From Candidatus Pelagibacter sp. (lineage in GTDB: Bacteria; Pseudomonadota; Alphaproteobacteria; Pelagibacterales; Pelagibacteraceae), in contig JAOIRP010000001.1 in NCBI GenBank assembly GCA_028221385.1, positions 61,303 through 125,302 of the forward strand: a stretch of DNA of 64,000 bases. Reading direction: 5' to 3'. The notes beneath the pieces are model-generated. The model did not search any database and was not told the DNA's origin. It worked only from the letters and a program-made list of their open reading frames with translations. Made by a program: the position numbers and the translations under genes. Below are positions 51,329-60,799 of the stretch, piece by piece (positions within the stretch are counted from its first letter, which is position 1; every line of letters begins with the position of its first letter).

Positions 51329-51892
51329 TTATAACCTTGACGCAGCATCATTTATCCAAGATGACAAATGCTCTGAAAATGACCTTCTAACAAGCAAATT
51401 AACGTTATTAATCTCTTTATGATGAATTATTATATCTACTTGTGCCAATAATGTTTGAGCAACAGCACCTTTTTTTTTTTTAAATTCTGTAAAATCAAAT
51501 GCACAACCTGAGGATAGTAAGTCAAAAACACTTTGACCCTCTAGGTTAATTAAAACAAACTGATCACTAACATCTGTTACTGCACCTAAATTTGTCTTCG
51601 ATATCTTATTGAATAATAATTCTTCAATTTCATAATTATTGTTTTCTTTATCAATGATGTTATTTGATATTATCATCCACTCATCAGGAGATAACCACAT
51701 AGAGGTGTACTTATCACTCGAAGATGAAGTGTTTGCCTCAATAGGTAAAATCATATTTATATTTTTTCCGATAGTTGATAAAAAATCCCTACTTTTTCCT
51801 CTAAGATTTAATTTCATAACTGGAGAAATTTCTTTAATTGATAATCCAGAATATTTTTTATCTTCTATAATTGATGATTTATAATTAAGCAT
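51329..51892 (-). CDS. soxG: sarcosine oxidase gamma subunit
   Basis: A 187-residue gamma subunit, folded like part of the GcvT family. The stretch RGKSRDFLSTIGKNINMILP near residues 30-49 and WLSPDEWMII near 66-75 match SoxG. The C-terminal part has RRSFSEHLSSWINDAA. It completes heterotetrameric sarcosine oxidase (alpha, beta, gamma, delta) and overlaps soxA by 8 bp, last in the soxBDAG order. Confidence 0.92.
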   Translation of the reverse strand: MLNYKSSIIEDKKYSGLSIKEISPVMKLNLRGKSRDFLSTIGKNINMILPIEANTSSSSDKYTSMWLSPDEWMIISNNIIDKENNNYEIEELLFNKISKTNLGAVTDVSDQFVLINLEGQSVFDLLSSGCAFDFTEFKKKKGAVAQTLLAQVDIIIHHKEINNVNLLVRRSFSEHLSSWINDAASRL

Positions 51893-54890
51893 TTAATCTT
51901 TTATTCTCCTTATCTAAAAAAATAGGATCAACAATTGTGACATTAATTGTTCTATCTTCCATTGGTATAAGTAATTTTTGACCCATCATTTTTTTTCCAC
52001 CTCTTACAACAGCTAGTGCGATTGATTTTTTCAAATTTGGACTATAGTAGCTTGATGTAACGTGACCTAACATTTCAACTGGTTTTTTATTTAAATCCAA
52101 AACTATTTGTGCGCCTTCTTCCAATACTTCTTTTGGATTTTCAGTTATTAGTCCTACTAGCTGTTTCCTATCTTCTCTTATAGTATCTGATCTATATAAA
52201 GATCTTTTGCCAATAAAATCATATTTTTTCTTACTAACTATCCAATCCATTTGAAGATCTATGGGTGTCATAGTTCCATCTGTATCTTGTCCTACAATTA
52301 TAAATCCTTTTTCAGCTCTCAGCAAATGCATAGTTTCTGTTCCATATGGAGTAATGTTAAATTCTTTTCCTGCTTCCATACATTGCTCCCATAATGACTC
52401 ACCGTAATTTGCTTGGACATTGATTTCATAACTATGCTCACCTGTGAAACTGATACGCATTACCCGACATTTAATCTTACCAATACTTGTTTCTTTAAAA
52501 GACATATGAGGAAAATTTTCATCTGATAAATCTAGTTCTGGGATTAATTTATTCAAAATTTTCTTGCTATTTGGACCACAAATACTTGCCGTTGCAAAAT
52601 GATCTGTTACAGAAGTTAAATAAACATCCAGCTCAGGCCATTCTGTTTGCAGATAATCTTCTAGTTTTCCTAATACATTAGCTGCACCGCCTGTAGTAGT
52701 TGTCATGATATAATGATTTTCACTTAATCGAGTTGTAACTCCATCATCATAAACCATTCCATCTTCGTTAAGCATTAATCCGTATCTACATTTACCAATT
52801 CCAAGTTTTGACCAAGCATTTGTGTAAACTCTATTTAAAAACTCTGATGCATCACTTCCTTGTATGTCAATTTTACCAAGAGTAGAGGCATCTAATATTC
52901 CAGCACTTGTTCTTGCAGCTAAACTTTCTCTTTGGACAGCCTCATCCATTGTTTCGTTATTTATAGGGTAGTACCAAGCTCTTTTCCATTGTCCCACATT
53001 TTCAAACTCAGCATTATTATTTACATGCCAATTATTCATAGGCGTTCTTCTAAAGATATCAAAATATTCACCAACATTTCTACCAACAATAGTTCCAAAT
53101 GTTAAAGGAGTGTAGGGAGGTCTAAAAGTGGTCGTACCCAGTTCTCCCATCTTTACACCTGCAGTATCAGCAATAATTCCTAAAGCATGCATATTACCAA
53201 GTTTACCTTGGTCCGTACCCATGCCAGTGGTTGTATATCTTTTTACATGCTCAATAGATCTAAAGCCTTCTCTAAGTGCTAATTTAATATCTTTTGCGGT
53301 TGCATCATTTTGATAATCAACAAAAGGTTTAGTTTTTCCAATAACTTTATCTGAAGGTAGCAACCATATATTTCTTTTGTCAGTTTCTATCGAGTTAATT
53401 ATATTCAAATTTTCATACTCTGTATTTTCAATTTCAAGAAATTCTTTTAAGCTATTAGAAGAATTTTTTATTATCTCATTTAAAGTAAAATCTCCATTAC
53501 AAGAACCTATACTGATTTGTTTTGATGGGTATATATTTGGAATAAATACCTCATCTTCATCTCTAAATTTAAGTTTTCCACCAGACTGTGTGAACAAATG
53601 AACTGCAGGAGTCCATCCACCAGAAACACCAAGACAATCACAATCAATATTGATTTTAGAACCAATAGTAGATTGACCGTCATTAGATAATTCCATTAAT
53701 GAAATTTTATGTAATTTTTTGTAACCATAGGTATCAACAACTGTATGAGACCAGTAAATTTTTATACCAAGGTTAATAGCCTCATTAACTATAGCCGATT
53801 TTGAATTTTCTCTGATGTCGATAATAGCTTGAACTTGAATTCCTTTTTTATGAAGTGAAATCGCACTCTCATAAGCTGAGTCATTATTTGTAAAGAAAAC
53901 ATTTTTTTTTCCACAAATTACTCCATAATGATCAGCATATTTTTTTACTGCTGATGAAAGCATTATTCCAGGTCTGTCATTATTATTAAAAATAAGAGGT
54001 CTTTCTAAAGATCCTGTTGCAACTATTACTTTTTTAGCTCTAATTTTTAAAAGTCTTTGTCTAATTTTATCTTTCTTTTCAGATGGGCTTAAATGATCAG
54101 TTAAATTTTCTCTTGCTAAAAGATAATTATAACCGTGATAAGCGGCAACACTTGTTCTAGTTTTAATTTCTAAATTATCTAATTTTTTTAGCTCATTGAT
54201 TTCATTAGCTAACCATTCTGAAGAATTTTTGTTATCAATTTTAAAGTTTTCTGAGTTTTGATATATTGTAGATCCACCAATCTGAGTTTTTTCTTCTAAT
54301 AAAAGAGTTTTTAAATTATTTTTAGCAGCTGTCTTTGCAGCAATAATTCCAGATATTCCAGCACCGATTACCAATACATCACAATGTATGTGCTTATGAT
54401 CATAAATGTCAGTATCTGGTTTTGTCGGTGATTTTCCTAGTCCTGCTGAGTGTCTAATGAAATATTCGTATTTCTCCCAAAAACTTGCTGGCCACATAAA
54501 AGTTTTATAATAAAATCCAGCAGGTAAAAATGGTGATAATAAATTATTAATTCCTCCAATATCAAAATTTACACTTGGCCAACAGTTTTGACTAGTTGCT
54601 TCTAACCCATCATAAATTTCTACTTCTGTAGCTCTTACATTTGGTTCAGTCATAGCAGAGTCAGTACCTACTTGAACAATTGCATTTGGCTCTTCTGATC
54701 CAGATGTCATTATCCCTCTTGGTCTATGGTATTTAAAGCTTCTACCAACTAAATGAACATTATTAGCTAATAAAGCAGAGGCTAGGGTGTCACCTTTGTA
54801 ACCATGATAGGTTTTTCCATTAAATTTAAAAGAAACACTTGTTGTTTCATCAATGTATTCACTGCTCTTAACTCTAAGATTATTAGACAT
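51885..54890 (-). CDS. soxA: sarcosine oxidase alpha subunit
   Basis: A 1001-residue alpha subunit of the four-subunit enzyme that oxidises sarcosine to glycine, passing formaldehyde-level carbon to tetrahydrofolate. The amino end is a ferredoxin-like (Fer2_4) domain with YKGDTLASALLANNVHLVGR. An NAD/FAD pyridine-nucleotide fold (CDVLVIGAGISGIIAAKTAA) follows near residue 170, and the last 400 residues are a GcvT-like folate domain. I take the ATG at 54890, 1 nt after soxD; an upstream ATG in the same frame overlaps soxD. Confidence 0.97.
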   Translation of the reverse strand: MSNNLRVKSSEYIDETTSVSFKFNGKTYHGYKGDTLASALLANNVHLVGRSFKYHRPRGIMTSGSEEPNAIVQVGTDSAMTEPNVRATEVEIYDGLEATSQNCWPSVNFDIGGINNLLSPFLPAGFYYKTFMWPASFWEKYEYFIRHSAGLGKSPTKPDTDIYDHKHIHCDVLVIGAGISGIIAAKTAAKNNLKTLLLEEKTQIGGSTIYQNSENFKIDNKNSSEWLANEINELKKLDNLEIKTRTSVAAYHGYNYLLARENLTDHLSPSEKKDKIRQRLLKIRAKKVIVATGSLERPLIFNNNDRPGIMLSSAVKKYADHYGVICGKKNVFFTNNDSAYESAISLHKKGIQVQAIIDIRENSKSAIVNEAINLGIKIYWSHTVVDTYGYKKLHKISLMELSNDGQSTIGSKINIDCDCLGVSGGWTPAVHLFTQSGGKLKFRDEDEVFIPNIYPSKQISIGSCNGDFTLNEIIKNSSNSLKEFLEIENTEYENLNIINSIETDKRNIWLLPSDKVIGKTKPFVDYQNDATAKDIKLALREGFRSIEHVKRYTTTGMGTDQGKLGNMHALGIIADTAGVKMGELGTTTFRPPYTPLTFGTIVGRNVGEYFDIFRRTPMNNWHVNNNAEFENVGQWKRAWYYPINNETMDEAVQRESLAARTSAGILDASTLGKIDIQGSDASEFLNRVYTNAWSKLGIGKCRYGLMLNEDGMVYDDGVTTRLSENHYIMTTTTGGAANVLGKLEDYLQTEWPELDVYLTSVTDHFATASICGPNSKKILNKLIPELDLSDENFPHMSFKETSIGKIKCRVMRISFTGEHSYEINVQANYGESLWEQCMEAGKEFNITPYGTETMHLLRAEKGFIIVGQDTDGTMTPIDLQMDWIVSKKKYDFIGKRSLYRSDTIREDRKQLVGLITENPKEVLEEGAQIVLDLNKKPVEMLGHVTSSYYSPNLKKSIALAVVRGGKKMMGQKLLIPMEDRTINVTIVDPIFLDKENKRLNA

Positions 54891-54891
54891 T

Positions 54892-55167
54892 TTATTCGGT
54901 AGGTGGTTTCTCACCCATTTTATAAATTAATTTAATTTCATCATTAGACGTATCTCTTACCATGTTGAACCATTTTCTACATCCGTGAGCATGGTTCCAT
55001 CTTTCAAATTGAACACCTTTTATGTTTTTTCGCATAAATAAGTATTCTGCCCATTGATCATCACTTAGTTCTGTAGGTTGTTTGGGTCTTTCGATATGAG
55101 CTTCACCACCAGCTTTAAATTCACTTTGATCTCTTTCACCACAAAAAGGACAATTAATTAAAAACAT
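54892..55167 (-). CDS. soxD: sarcosine oxidase delta subunit
   Basis: A 91-residue zinc-binding delta subunit. CPFCGERDQSEFKAGGEAHI at residues 6-25 holds two Cys and a His, and NHAHGCRKWFNMVRDT near 58-73 holds the other ligands. Length and motifs fit SoxD. It abuts soxB upstream and is followed by soxA after 1 nt, the standard B-D-A-G order. Confidence 0.96.
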   Translation of the reverse strand: MFLINCPFCGERDQSEFKAGGEAHIERPKQPTELSDDQWAEYLFMRKNIKGVQFERWNHAHGCRKWFNMVRDTSNDEIKLIYKMGEKPPTE

Positions 55168-56421
55168 TTAATGCGCTACTGCTGCTGCACCGTGTTCATC
55201 TACAAGATCACCACTAATAAATCTATTTAAATTAAACGCTGCATTAAGTTTATGAGGTTCATCATTAGCTACTGTATGAGCAAATAGATCTCCTGATCCA
55301 GGAGTTGCTTTAAATCCACCAGTGCCCCAACCACAATTAAAATATAAACCTTTAATGGAAGTTTTACTTATTATAGGGCTAGCATCAGGACAGATATCAA
55401 CTATGCCTCCCCATTGACGCAACATTCTCATTCTACTAAAAATTGGATAAAGTTCCAAAATTGCATTTAAAGTACCTTCAACTATTTGATGGCTGCCTTT
55501 TTGTGAATAAGATACATAGTCATCTGTACCAGCGCCAATTACAAGCTCACCCTTGTCTGATTGACTAACATAAGCATGAACCGCATTAGACATTACAACA
55601 GTATCAATAATAGGTTTTACTGGTTCAGACACTAATGCTTGTAAAGGTTTACTTTCCAAAGGTAGTCTCAGACCTGCCATGTTTGCAATAACACTAGAAT
55701 GTCCAGCAGCGACAACACCAATCTTCTTTGTAGCTATAAAACCTTTTGTGGTTTCAATACCTTCAACTTGATCACCATTACGTTTTATTCCCTTAACTTC
55801 ACAATTTTGAATTATATCCACACCCATTTCATCAGCACCACGAGCATAACCCCAGGCAACTGCATCATGTCGTGCAGTACCGGCTCTCTTTTGCAGAGTT
55901 CCACCTAAAACAGGGTATCTAATATCTGGTGAAGTATTTATAATAGGACAGAATTTTTTAACCTCTTCAGTACTAAGATAATATGCATCTATACCATTTA
56001 ACCTATTTGCGTGAGTTCTTCTTTTTAAATCTCTAACGTCTTGAAGATTATGTGCAAGATTCATAACACCTCTTTGACTGAACATTACATTATAATTTAA
56101 TTCCTGAGATAAACCTTCCCAAATTTTTAAAGCATGATCATAAAGACCTGCACTAGCATCCCATAAATAATTTGATCTTATAATTGTTGTATTTCTTCCA
56201 GTATTCCCACCACCAATCCAACCCTTTTCTACAACTGCAATATTTTTCATATTGTGTTTTTTTGCTAAATAGTAGGCAGTCGCTAAGCCATGACCACCAC
56301 CACCAACAATTACAGCATCATATTCTTTTTTTGGTTGAGGGTCCTTCCATGCTTTTTGCCAGTTTTCGTGATAACTGAAAGCATTTTTAATTAGTGAAAA
56401 TATAGAGTATTTATTTTTCAT
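55168..56421 (-). CDS. soxB: sarcosine oxidase beta subunit
   Basis: A 417-residue flavoprotein of the DAO family. The FAD dinucleotide fold is [20 protein letters not shown] near residues 36-55. The His in [16 protein letters not shown] near 173 is the covalent FMN attachment site of the family. The late [14 protein letters not shown] is also typical. I prefer the ATG at 56421; another start 4 codons earlier is possible. A palindrome and promoter-like hexamers lie just upstream. Products (glycine, C1 units) suit an organism needing external glycine sources. Confidence 0.97.
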   Translation of the reverse strand: MKNKYSIFSLIKNAFSYHENWQKAWKDPQPKKEYDAVIVGGGGHGLATAYYLAKKHNMKNIAVVEKGWIGGGNTGRNTTIIRSNYLWDASAGLYDHALKIWEGLSQELNYNVMFSQRGVMNLAHNLQDVRDLKRRTHANRLNGIDAYYLSTEEVKKFCPIINTSPDIRYPVLGGTLQKRAGTARHDAVAWGYARGADEMGVDIIQNCEVKGIKRNGDQVEGIETTKGFIATKKIGVVAAGHSSVIANMAGLRLPLESKPLQALVSEPVKPIIDTVVMSNAVHAYVSQSDKGELVIGAGTDDYVSYSQKGSHQIVEGTLNAILELYPIFSRMRMLRQWGGIVDICPDASPIISKTSIKGLYFNCGWGTGGFKATPGSGDLFAHTVANDEPHKLNAAFNLNRFISGDLVDEHGAAAVAH

Positions 56422-56440
56422 TATATTAATCAATAATTAC

Positions 56441-56467
56441 TTTATAAATATTGAATATTCAATACAA
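56441..56467 (-). promoter_or_regulatory. possible promoter for soxBDAG
   Basis: On the minus strand TTGTAT (56462-56467) and TATAAA (56441-56446) are 15 nt apart, a little short, and end 20 nt before the soxB ATG. The spacer between them contains most of the 16-bp palindrome 56449-56464. The spacing weakens the call. Confidence 0.35.
56449..56464. repeat. 16-bp perfect palindrome between soxB and tRNA-Ser
   Basis: TATTGAATATTCAATA is fully self-complementary with no spacer. It sits 28 bp upstream of the soxB start and covers the -35 hexamer of the tRNA-Ser promoter candidate and the spacer of the soxB one. Such a site suits a dimeric transcription factor. A chance palindrome is possible in A+T-rich DNA, but 16 perfect bases in a 68-nt gap is notable. 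Confidence 0.5.
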
Positions 56468-56478
56468 TCGGATATATC
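56451..56478 (+). promoter_or_regulatory. candidate promoter for tRNA-Ser
   Basis: TTGAAT (56451-56456), 16 nt, then TATATC (56473-56478). Start would fall near 56485, about 5 nt before the mature tRNA 5' end. The tRNA is flanked on both sides by minus-strand genes, so it needs its own promoter in this gap. Confidence 0.45.
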
Positions 56479-56489
56479 AATGTCGCAGT

Positions 56490-56581
56490 GGAAGAGTGGG
56501 TGAGAGGCTGAAACCAGTCGTTTGCTAAATGACCGTGCGGGGAAACTTGTACCGAGGGTTCGAATCCCTCCTCTTCCGCCA
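56490..56581 (+). tRNA. tRNA-Ser (anticodon GCU)
   Basis: A class II tRNA with long variable arm. Acceptor GGAAGAG pairs with CTCTTCC, discriminator G, encoded CCA at 56579-56581. The anticodon stem GTCGT/ATGAC (one G-U) closes the loop TTGCTAA, anticodon GCT, reading AGC/AGU. The variable stem lies around 56536-56553, and the T loop is GTTCGAA. Its CCA ends right at the convergent slt stop codon. Confidence 0.95.
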
Positions 56582-58903
56582 TTAATATAGTGGCTGATCC
56601 TTGAAAAAGTCTTTTATTAGAATTGGTTTTTTTTCTAGAATATATCGGTAAACATTATAATTCTCTAGAACGCGTTGAACATAATTCCTAGTCTCTTTAA
56701 ATTTTATCAATTCAATCCAATCAACATAATCTATTTGTTTTTTTTGAGGATTTTTATTTATTTTCTTCCAGTATTTAACTCTATTTGGACCAGCGTTGTA
56801 AGCTGCAATAGCAAATGGATAGGCACCATCATATTCTAAAATTAATCCAGCTATATAGTGTGATCCAAGATTTATATTATATTCAGGATCTGTGGTTAAT
56901 CTTGATTTAGAATAAGGGAGTTTTGCTTGCTTTGAAACAATTTTTGCAGTGTAAGGCATTAGTTGCATTAAACCTTGAGCTCCAGCGTGACTATTTGCTG
57001 TCATATCAAATTCACTCTCTTGTCTAATTATGGATAAAATGAAAGCTGTTTCAGGAATTTTACGGCCATTCACGTAAGCAGGAGTGCTTATAATTGGGTA
57101 ATTGAAATCATTATGAAATCTTTTTTCATAAGAGGCCAATTTTGCTATTTGTATTGCAAAATCATAACGTGCGAGATTTGTTGAGAGTTCAGCTGCTAAA
57201 ACTTCACTGCCATTTTCAATATTATCGTTAGCAAGATGTTTTAAAATACTTTTTGTATATTTGCTTTTTTTAAGTTCACTTAAAAGATAGGAAATTTTAA
57301 CTAAATCATTTTTATAAAAATATTTTCTATACTCATCACTAATTTTTTGTTGTTGATTAAGCTCAAAAGTTTCATTTGGTTTAATCTTTAAATGAGATAA
57401 TTGCCCATAATAAGTTGTCAAATATTTACTCGATTCTTTGTACCATTGTTCAGATTTTTTTTGATCACCAATTTTTTCATATGACCTACCTAACCAATAA
57501 GCTCCTCTTGACAAACTTATAGGGTAACCAACATTTTGATAAAATTTATTGAAGTGATCGATTGCTAAAATTGGATCATCAAGAAAGCTTAAGGCTATCC
57601 ATCCACTTAGCCACTCTGCTTCAGCTAATTCAGGACCTTCTGTTAATGAGTGTTTACTTGAAACTTTGTAAGCTTGCTCAAATTTATTTTTATAAATTAA
57701 AGCTCTGGTCATTATAGCTCTTTCAACCCACCATTTATCAGGTCTAACTAGATAATCTTTATCATTTTTAACTTTAAAAATAATTTCTAAGGAATCATCG
57801 ACTCTACCTCTTTTTCTTCTCCATTTAAGTCGGTCGTAGTTTAATCCAGCATCATTTTTAAGTTTAGCAGGAACATTGGCTATGGCTTTATCTACACCAT
57901 AAGATTTACTCATTAAAATTTGCCTAGCTGTGTAAAGCAATTCATAGTCTTTTGGTAAATATCTAAGCATTCTTTTTAGATCCCAATATTTATTTTCCCA
58001 CGCTAAATAATCAGCTCTTTTAATATAATCATCTGCATTTAAGTATTTTTTATATTTTTTTCTTAAAAACTTCATTTCAGATCTATTTAGTTCTGCTGAA
58101 ATCCACCCTTGTTTAATTAAAGTTTTTCCTTTTTCAACATCACCTTTAATAATTAAACTTTCACCAAGTATTAATTTTCCATACCCACTCAATGGTTCTT
58201 TTTCATCGAACCAATTTATTATTTTGTTGGGTGAAATTTTATCCGTTGACAACTTGTGTTCAGCTAAATATCTGATCCTGTTTATTCTAGGATAATTTTG
58301 GTTATCGTTAATGAAAGCCATATACTCATAAAAACTTGCCTGGTTACCTCTTGTTAGTAGGTGTTTCCATTGAATAAAGTTATAAATGGATTTGTCTCTA
58401 GCTTTTTTTGATATAGATACAGCAGAAGACCATTTCCGTTTTTCCATTGCTTGAATTGCCTTTTTTGCAATATTAAAATCCTTTTGACTATAATATTTTG
58501 ATTTAACAGCAGCCTCAGTAGTCTTCTTTTTAAAAACAAGAGGTTTATTTTTTGGTATTAAAAGACCAACTTTACTTTCTTCTTTTACTGCAACTTTTTT
58601 TGGTTCTTTTTTTGTTATCTCTTCTTCAATTTGAGCTATTTCTTTCGATTGTTTTTTTTCAATTTTTTTGGAAGGTTTAACCTCTGGTTTTATAATTTCC
58701 TTTGATAATTTTTTATTTTCTTGTTCTTTAATTGGTTTGGGTTTTGGCTTTATAATGCCCTGAGTTAATTTTTGTTGTTGTGTTTCCTTATCTAAAATAG
58801 GTTTTTTTACTGGTATTATCGATATATCCACTGCTATAGCACCAACAGTTAATATCAAAATCAAACTTATTAATTTTGTTAAAAAAAATATATATCTAGT
58901 CAT
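56582..58903 (-). CDS. slt: soluble lytic murein transglycosylase, Slt70-like, with basic N-terminal linker
   Basis: A 773-residue periplasmic enzyme that cleaves peptidoglycan to 1,6-anhydro muropeptides. A membrane/signal segment lies at about residues 8-26, followed by about 110 residues rich in Lys, Pro and Glu. A helical superhelix (tetratricopeptide-like, about 150-590) comes next, then the goose-lysozyme-like SLT domain with the catalytic Glu in IIRQESEFDM near residue 630. GAQGLMQLMP and AIAAYNAGPNRV follow. The linker is longer than in E. coli Slt70 and could span the periplasm as in TonB (inference). Confidence 0.93.
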   Translation of the reverse strand: MTRYIFFLTKLISLILILTVGAIAVDISIIPVKKPILDKETQQQKLTQGIIKPKPKPIKEQENKKLSKEIIKPEVKPSKKIEKKQSKEIAQIEEEITKKEPKKVAVKEESKVGLLIPKNKPLVFKKKTTEAAVKSKYYSQKDFNIAKKAIQAMEKRKWSSAVSISKKARDKSIYNFIQWKHLLTRGNQASFYEYMAFINDNQNYPRINRIRYLAEHKLSTDKISPNKIINWFDEKEPLSGYGKLILGESLIIKGDVEKGKTLIKQGWISAELNRSEMKFLRKKYKKYLNADDYIKRADYLAWENKYWDLKRMLRYLPKDYELLYTARQILMSKSYGVDKAIANVPAKLKNDAGLNYDRLKWRRKRGRVDDSLEIIFKVKNDKDYLVRPDKWWVERAIMTRALIYKNKFEQAYKVSSKHSLTEGPELAEAEWLSGWIALSFLDDPILAIDHFNKFYQNVGYPISLSRGAYWLGRSYEKIGDQKKSEQWYKESSKYLTTYYGQLSHLKIKPNETFELNQQQKISDEYRKYFYKNDLVKISYLLSELKKSKYTKSILKHLANDNIENGSEVLAAELSTNLARYDFAIQIAKLASYEKRFHNDFNYPIISTPAYVNGRKIPETAFILSIIRQESEFDMTANSHAGAQGLMQLMPYTAKIVSKQAKLPYSKSRLTTDPEYNINLGSHYIAGLILEYDGAYPFAIAAYNAGPNRVKYWKKINKNPQKKQIDYVDWIELIKFKETRNYVQRVLENYNVYRYILEKKPILIKDFFKDQPLY

Positions 58904-58944
58904 AAATTTACTAAATGAATCGTTAAACTATGTTATAAGTATTT

Positions 58945-59826
58945 ATGTTCAAAGGATCAAATGTTGCTTTAATTACACCATTTAAAAATAATAAGCTAGA
59001 CGAAGATGCTTATATTAAGCTTATCCATTTTCATATTAATAATGGAACAAATGGACTAATTCCAGCTGGAACCACAGGTGAGTCACCGACATTAAGTCAT
59101 AATGAACATCAAAAAGTTATAGAACTTTGTATTAAAGAGAGTGCAGGTAAAAATCCAGTGATAGCAGGCACTGGCTCTAATTCAACTGCTGAAGCAGTAT
59201 CTCTTACAACTCATGCAGAGAAAGTAGGAGCTGATGCTGTTTTAGTTGTTACACCTTATTACAACAAACCCACTCAAGAAGGATTATACCAACATTACAA
59301 AGCTATTAATGATAAATGTGGAATACCAATTATAATTTATAATATTCCAAGTAGATCGGTTATAGACATGTCGGTTGATACCATGGCAAGATTATTTGAA
59401 TTAAAAAATATTGTAGGTGTAAAAGATGCAACTGGTGATTTAGAAAGAGTTAATCAACAAAAAAAAAAAATGGGTAAAGAATTTATTCAACTTACTGGGA
59501 ATGATGATAATGCATTAGAATTTAATAAAAGAGGTGGGGTTGGCGCAATAAGTGTAACGGCAAATATAGCTCCAAAATTATGTGCAGAGTTTCAAAAATT
59601 TTCAACATCTAAAGACAGCAAAGACATTAATGAAGCTCAAAGATTAGATAAAATTTTACAACCCATTCATAATTCGATGTTTATTGAGAGTAATCCAAGT
59701 CCTGTTAAATATGCAGCTAAACTTTTAGGATTATGTGGAGATGAAGTTAGACTACCGTTAGTACATATTACTGAGCCTACTAAAATAGCTGTCAAAAAAG
59801 CACTCGCTTCAGCAGATTTACTTTAA
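58945..59826 (+). CDS. dapA: 4-hydroxy-tetrahydrodipicolinate synthase
   Basis: A 293-residue DapA condensing pyruvate with aspartate semialdehyde, the entry to lysine and meso-diaminopimelate. [20 protein letters not shown] near residues 40-59, [17 protein letters not shown] near 107-123, Tyr in [10 protein letters not shown] near 134, and the Schiff-base Lys in VGVKDATGD near 161 are present. It is divergent from slt across 41 nt; a TATAAG 5 nt before the ATG would make a leaderless or near-leaderless mRNA. It shares one base with smpB. Confidence 0.97.
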   Translation: MFKGSNVALITPFKNNKLDEDAYIKLIHFHINNGTNGLIPAGTTGESPTLSHNEHQKVIELCIKESAGKNPVIAGTGSNSTAEAVSLTTHAEKVGADAVLVVTPYYNKPTQEGLYQHYKAINDKCGIPIIIYNIPSRSVIDMSVDTMARLFELKNIVGVKDATGDLERVNQQKKKMGKEFIQLTGNDDNALEFNKRGGVGAISVTANIAPKLCAEFQKFSTSKDSKDINEAQRLDKILQPIHNSMFIESNPSPVKYAAKLLGLCGDEVRLPLVHITEPTKIAVKKALASADLL

Positions 59827-60296
59827 TGACCAATAAAACCAATACTGGTTTAAAAATTATTTGTTTAAATAGAAAAGCAAGTTTTAATTATTTTTTTGAA
59901 GATTTAATTGAAGCAGGACTTGTGCTTAAAGGTTCTGAAATTAAATCAATTAGAGAAGGAAAAGTTAATATCGCAGACTCTTATGCTGTTGAAAAAAATG
60001 GAGAAATTGTTTTGATTAATTCTCACATAGCAGCTTATAAACAAGCAAGTTACTCTAGTCATAGCCCAATGGACGAAAGAAAACTTTTATTGAATAAAAA
60101 AGAGATAAATAAATTGATTGGTAAAATACAAAGAGATGGTTTTACGTTGGTTCCAACCAAAATGTATTTAAAAAAAGGTAAAGCAAAAATAGAGATTGCT
60201 GTTGCAAAAGGAAAAAAACAATTTGATAAAAGAGCTACAAAAAAAAATAGAGATTGGAACCGTGACAAAGCAAGATTCATCAGAAAATCAAGCTAA
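59826..60296 (+). CDS. smpB: SsrA-binding protein SmpB
   Basis: A 156-residue tmRNA partner in ribosome rescue. [20 protein letters not shown] near residues 36-55 and [20 protein letters not shown] near 88-107 are diagnostic; the C-terminal tail is basic ([20 protein letters not shown]). It is joined to dapA by one shared base and overlaps folK by 35 bp. The tmRNA gene itself is not in the window. Confidence 0.97.
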   Translation: MTNKTNTGLKIICLNRKASFNYFFEDLIEAGLVLKGSEIKSIREGKVNIADSYAVEKNGEIVLINSHIAAYKQASYSSHSPMDERKLLLNKKEINKLIGKIQRDGFTLVPTKMYLKKGKAKIEIAVAKGKKQFDKRATKKNRDWNRDKARFIRKSS

Positions 60297-60780
60297 ATTA
60301 GTTTATTTAGCTATAGGTTCTAATTTAGGAAATAAGATACAAAATATTGATAAAGCAAAGTTAGAACTCAAAACACATAATGTTAAAATTTTAAAATGTT
60401 CAAATAATTTTGAGTCTGAGTCATGGCCAGACCCATCTAAACCAGACTTTATAAATATTGTGATTAAAGCTGAAGTATATTGTAGCGCTTTAAAATTATT
60501 AGAAATATGTAAATTAGTTGAAAAAAAATTAGGAAGAGTGAAGTCTAAAAAAAATTCACCTAGAAAATGCGATATTGATATTATTGACTATAATCACAAT
60601 GTACTGAATTTAGAAAATAAACTACTGATACCACATCCAAGAATGGTTGATAGAAATTTTGTTCTTTTGCCCCTATATCAAATTGATAAATCTTGGAAAC
60701 ACCCAAAAACTGAGAAAAGTATTGTAAATTTGATTAATGCTTTACCGATAAAAGACTTAAAATCTATTAAAGAGATATAA
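60262..60780 (+). CDS. folK: 2-amino-4-hydroxy-6-hydroxymethyldihydropteridine pyrophosphokinase
   Basis: A 172-residue HPPK that pyrophosphorylates the pterin in folate synthesis. [20 protein letters not shown] lies near residues 14-33; the ligand loops include [18 protein letters not shown] near 55-72; and [17 protein letters not shown] with [15 protein letters not shown] close the domain. The start is uncertain: I choose the GTG at 60262 inside the smpB end, which gives a normal amino end; the frame is open from 60196. folB and folP are not seen. Confidence 0.9.
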   Translation: MTKQDSSENQAKLVYLAIGSNLGNKIQNIDKAKLELKTHNVKILKCSNNFESESWPDPSKPDFINIVIKAEVYCSALKLLEICKLVEKKLGRVKSKKNSPRKCDIDIIDYNHNVLNLENKLLIPHPRMVDRNFVLLPLYQIDKSWKHPKTEKSIVNLINALPIKDLKSIKEI

Positions 60781-60799
60781 ATTAATGTTATAATTAATA

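Noticed and set aside
56422..56489. Glycine riboswitch before the sox operon
   Set aside because: The gap is only 68 nt, holds the palindrome and promoters, and shows no glycine-aptamer-like core; too small for the element.
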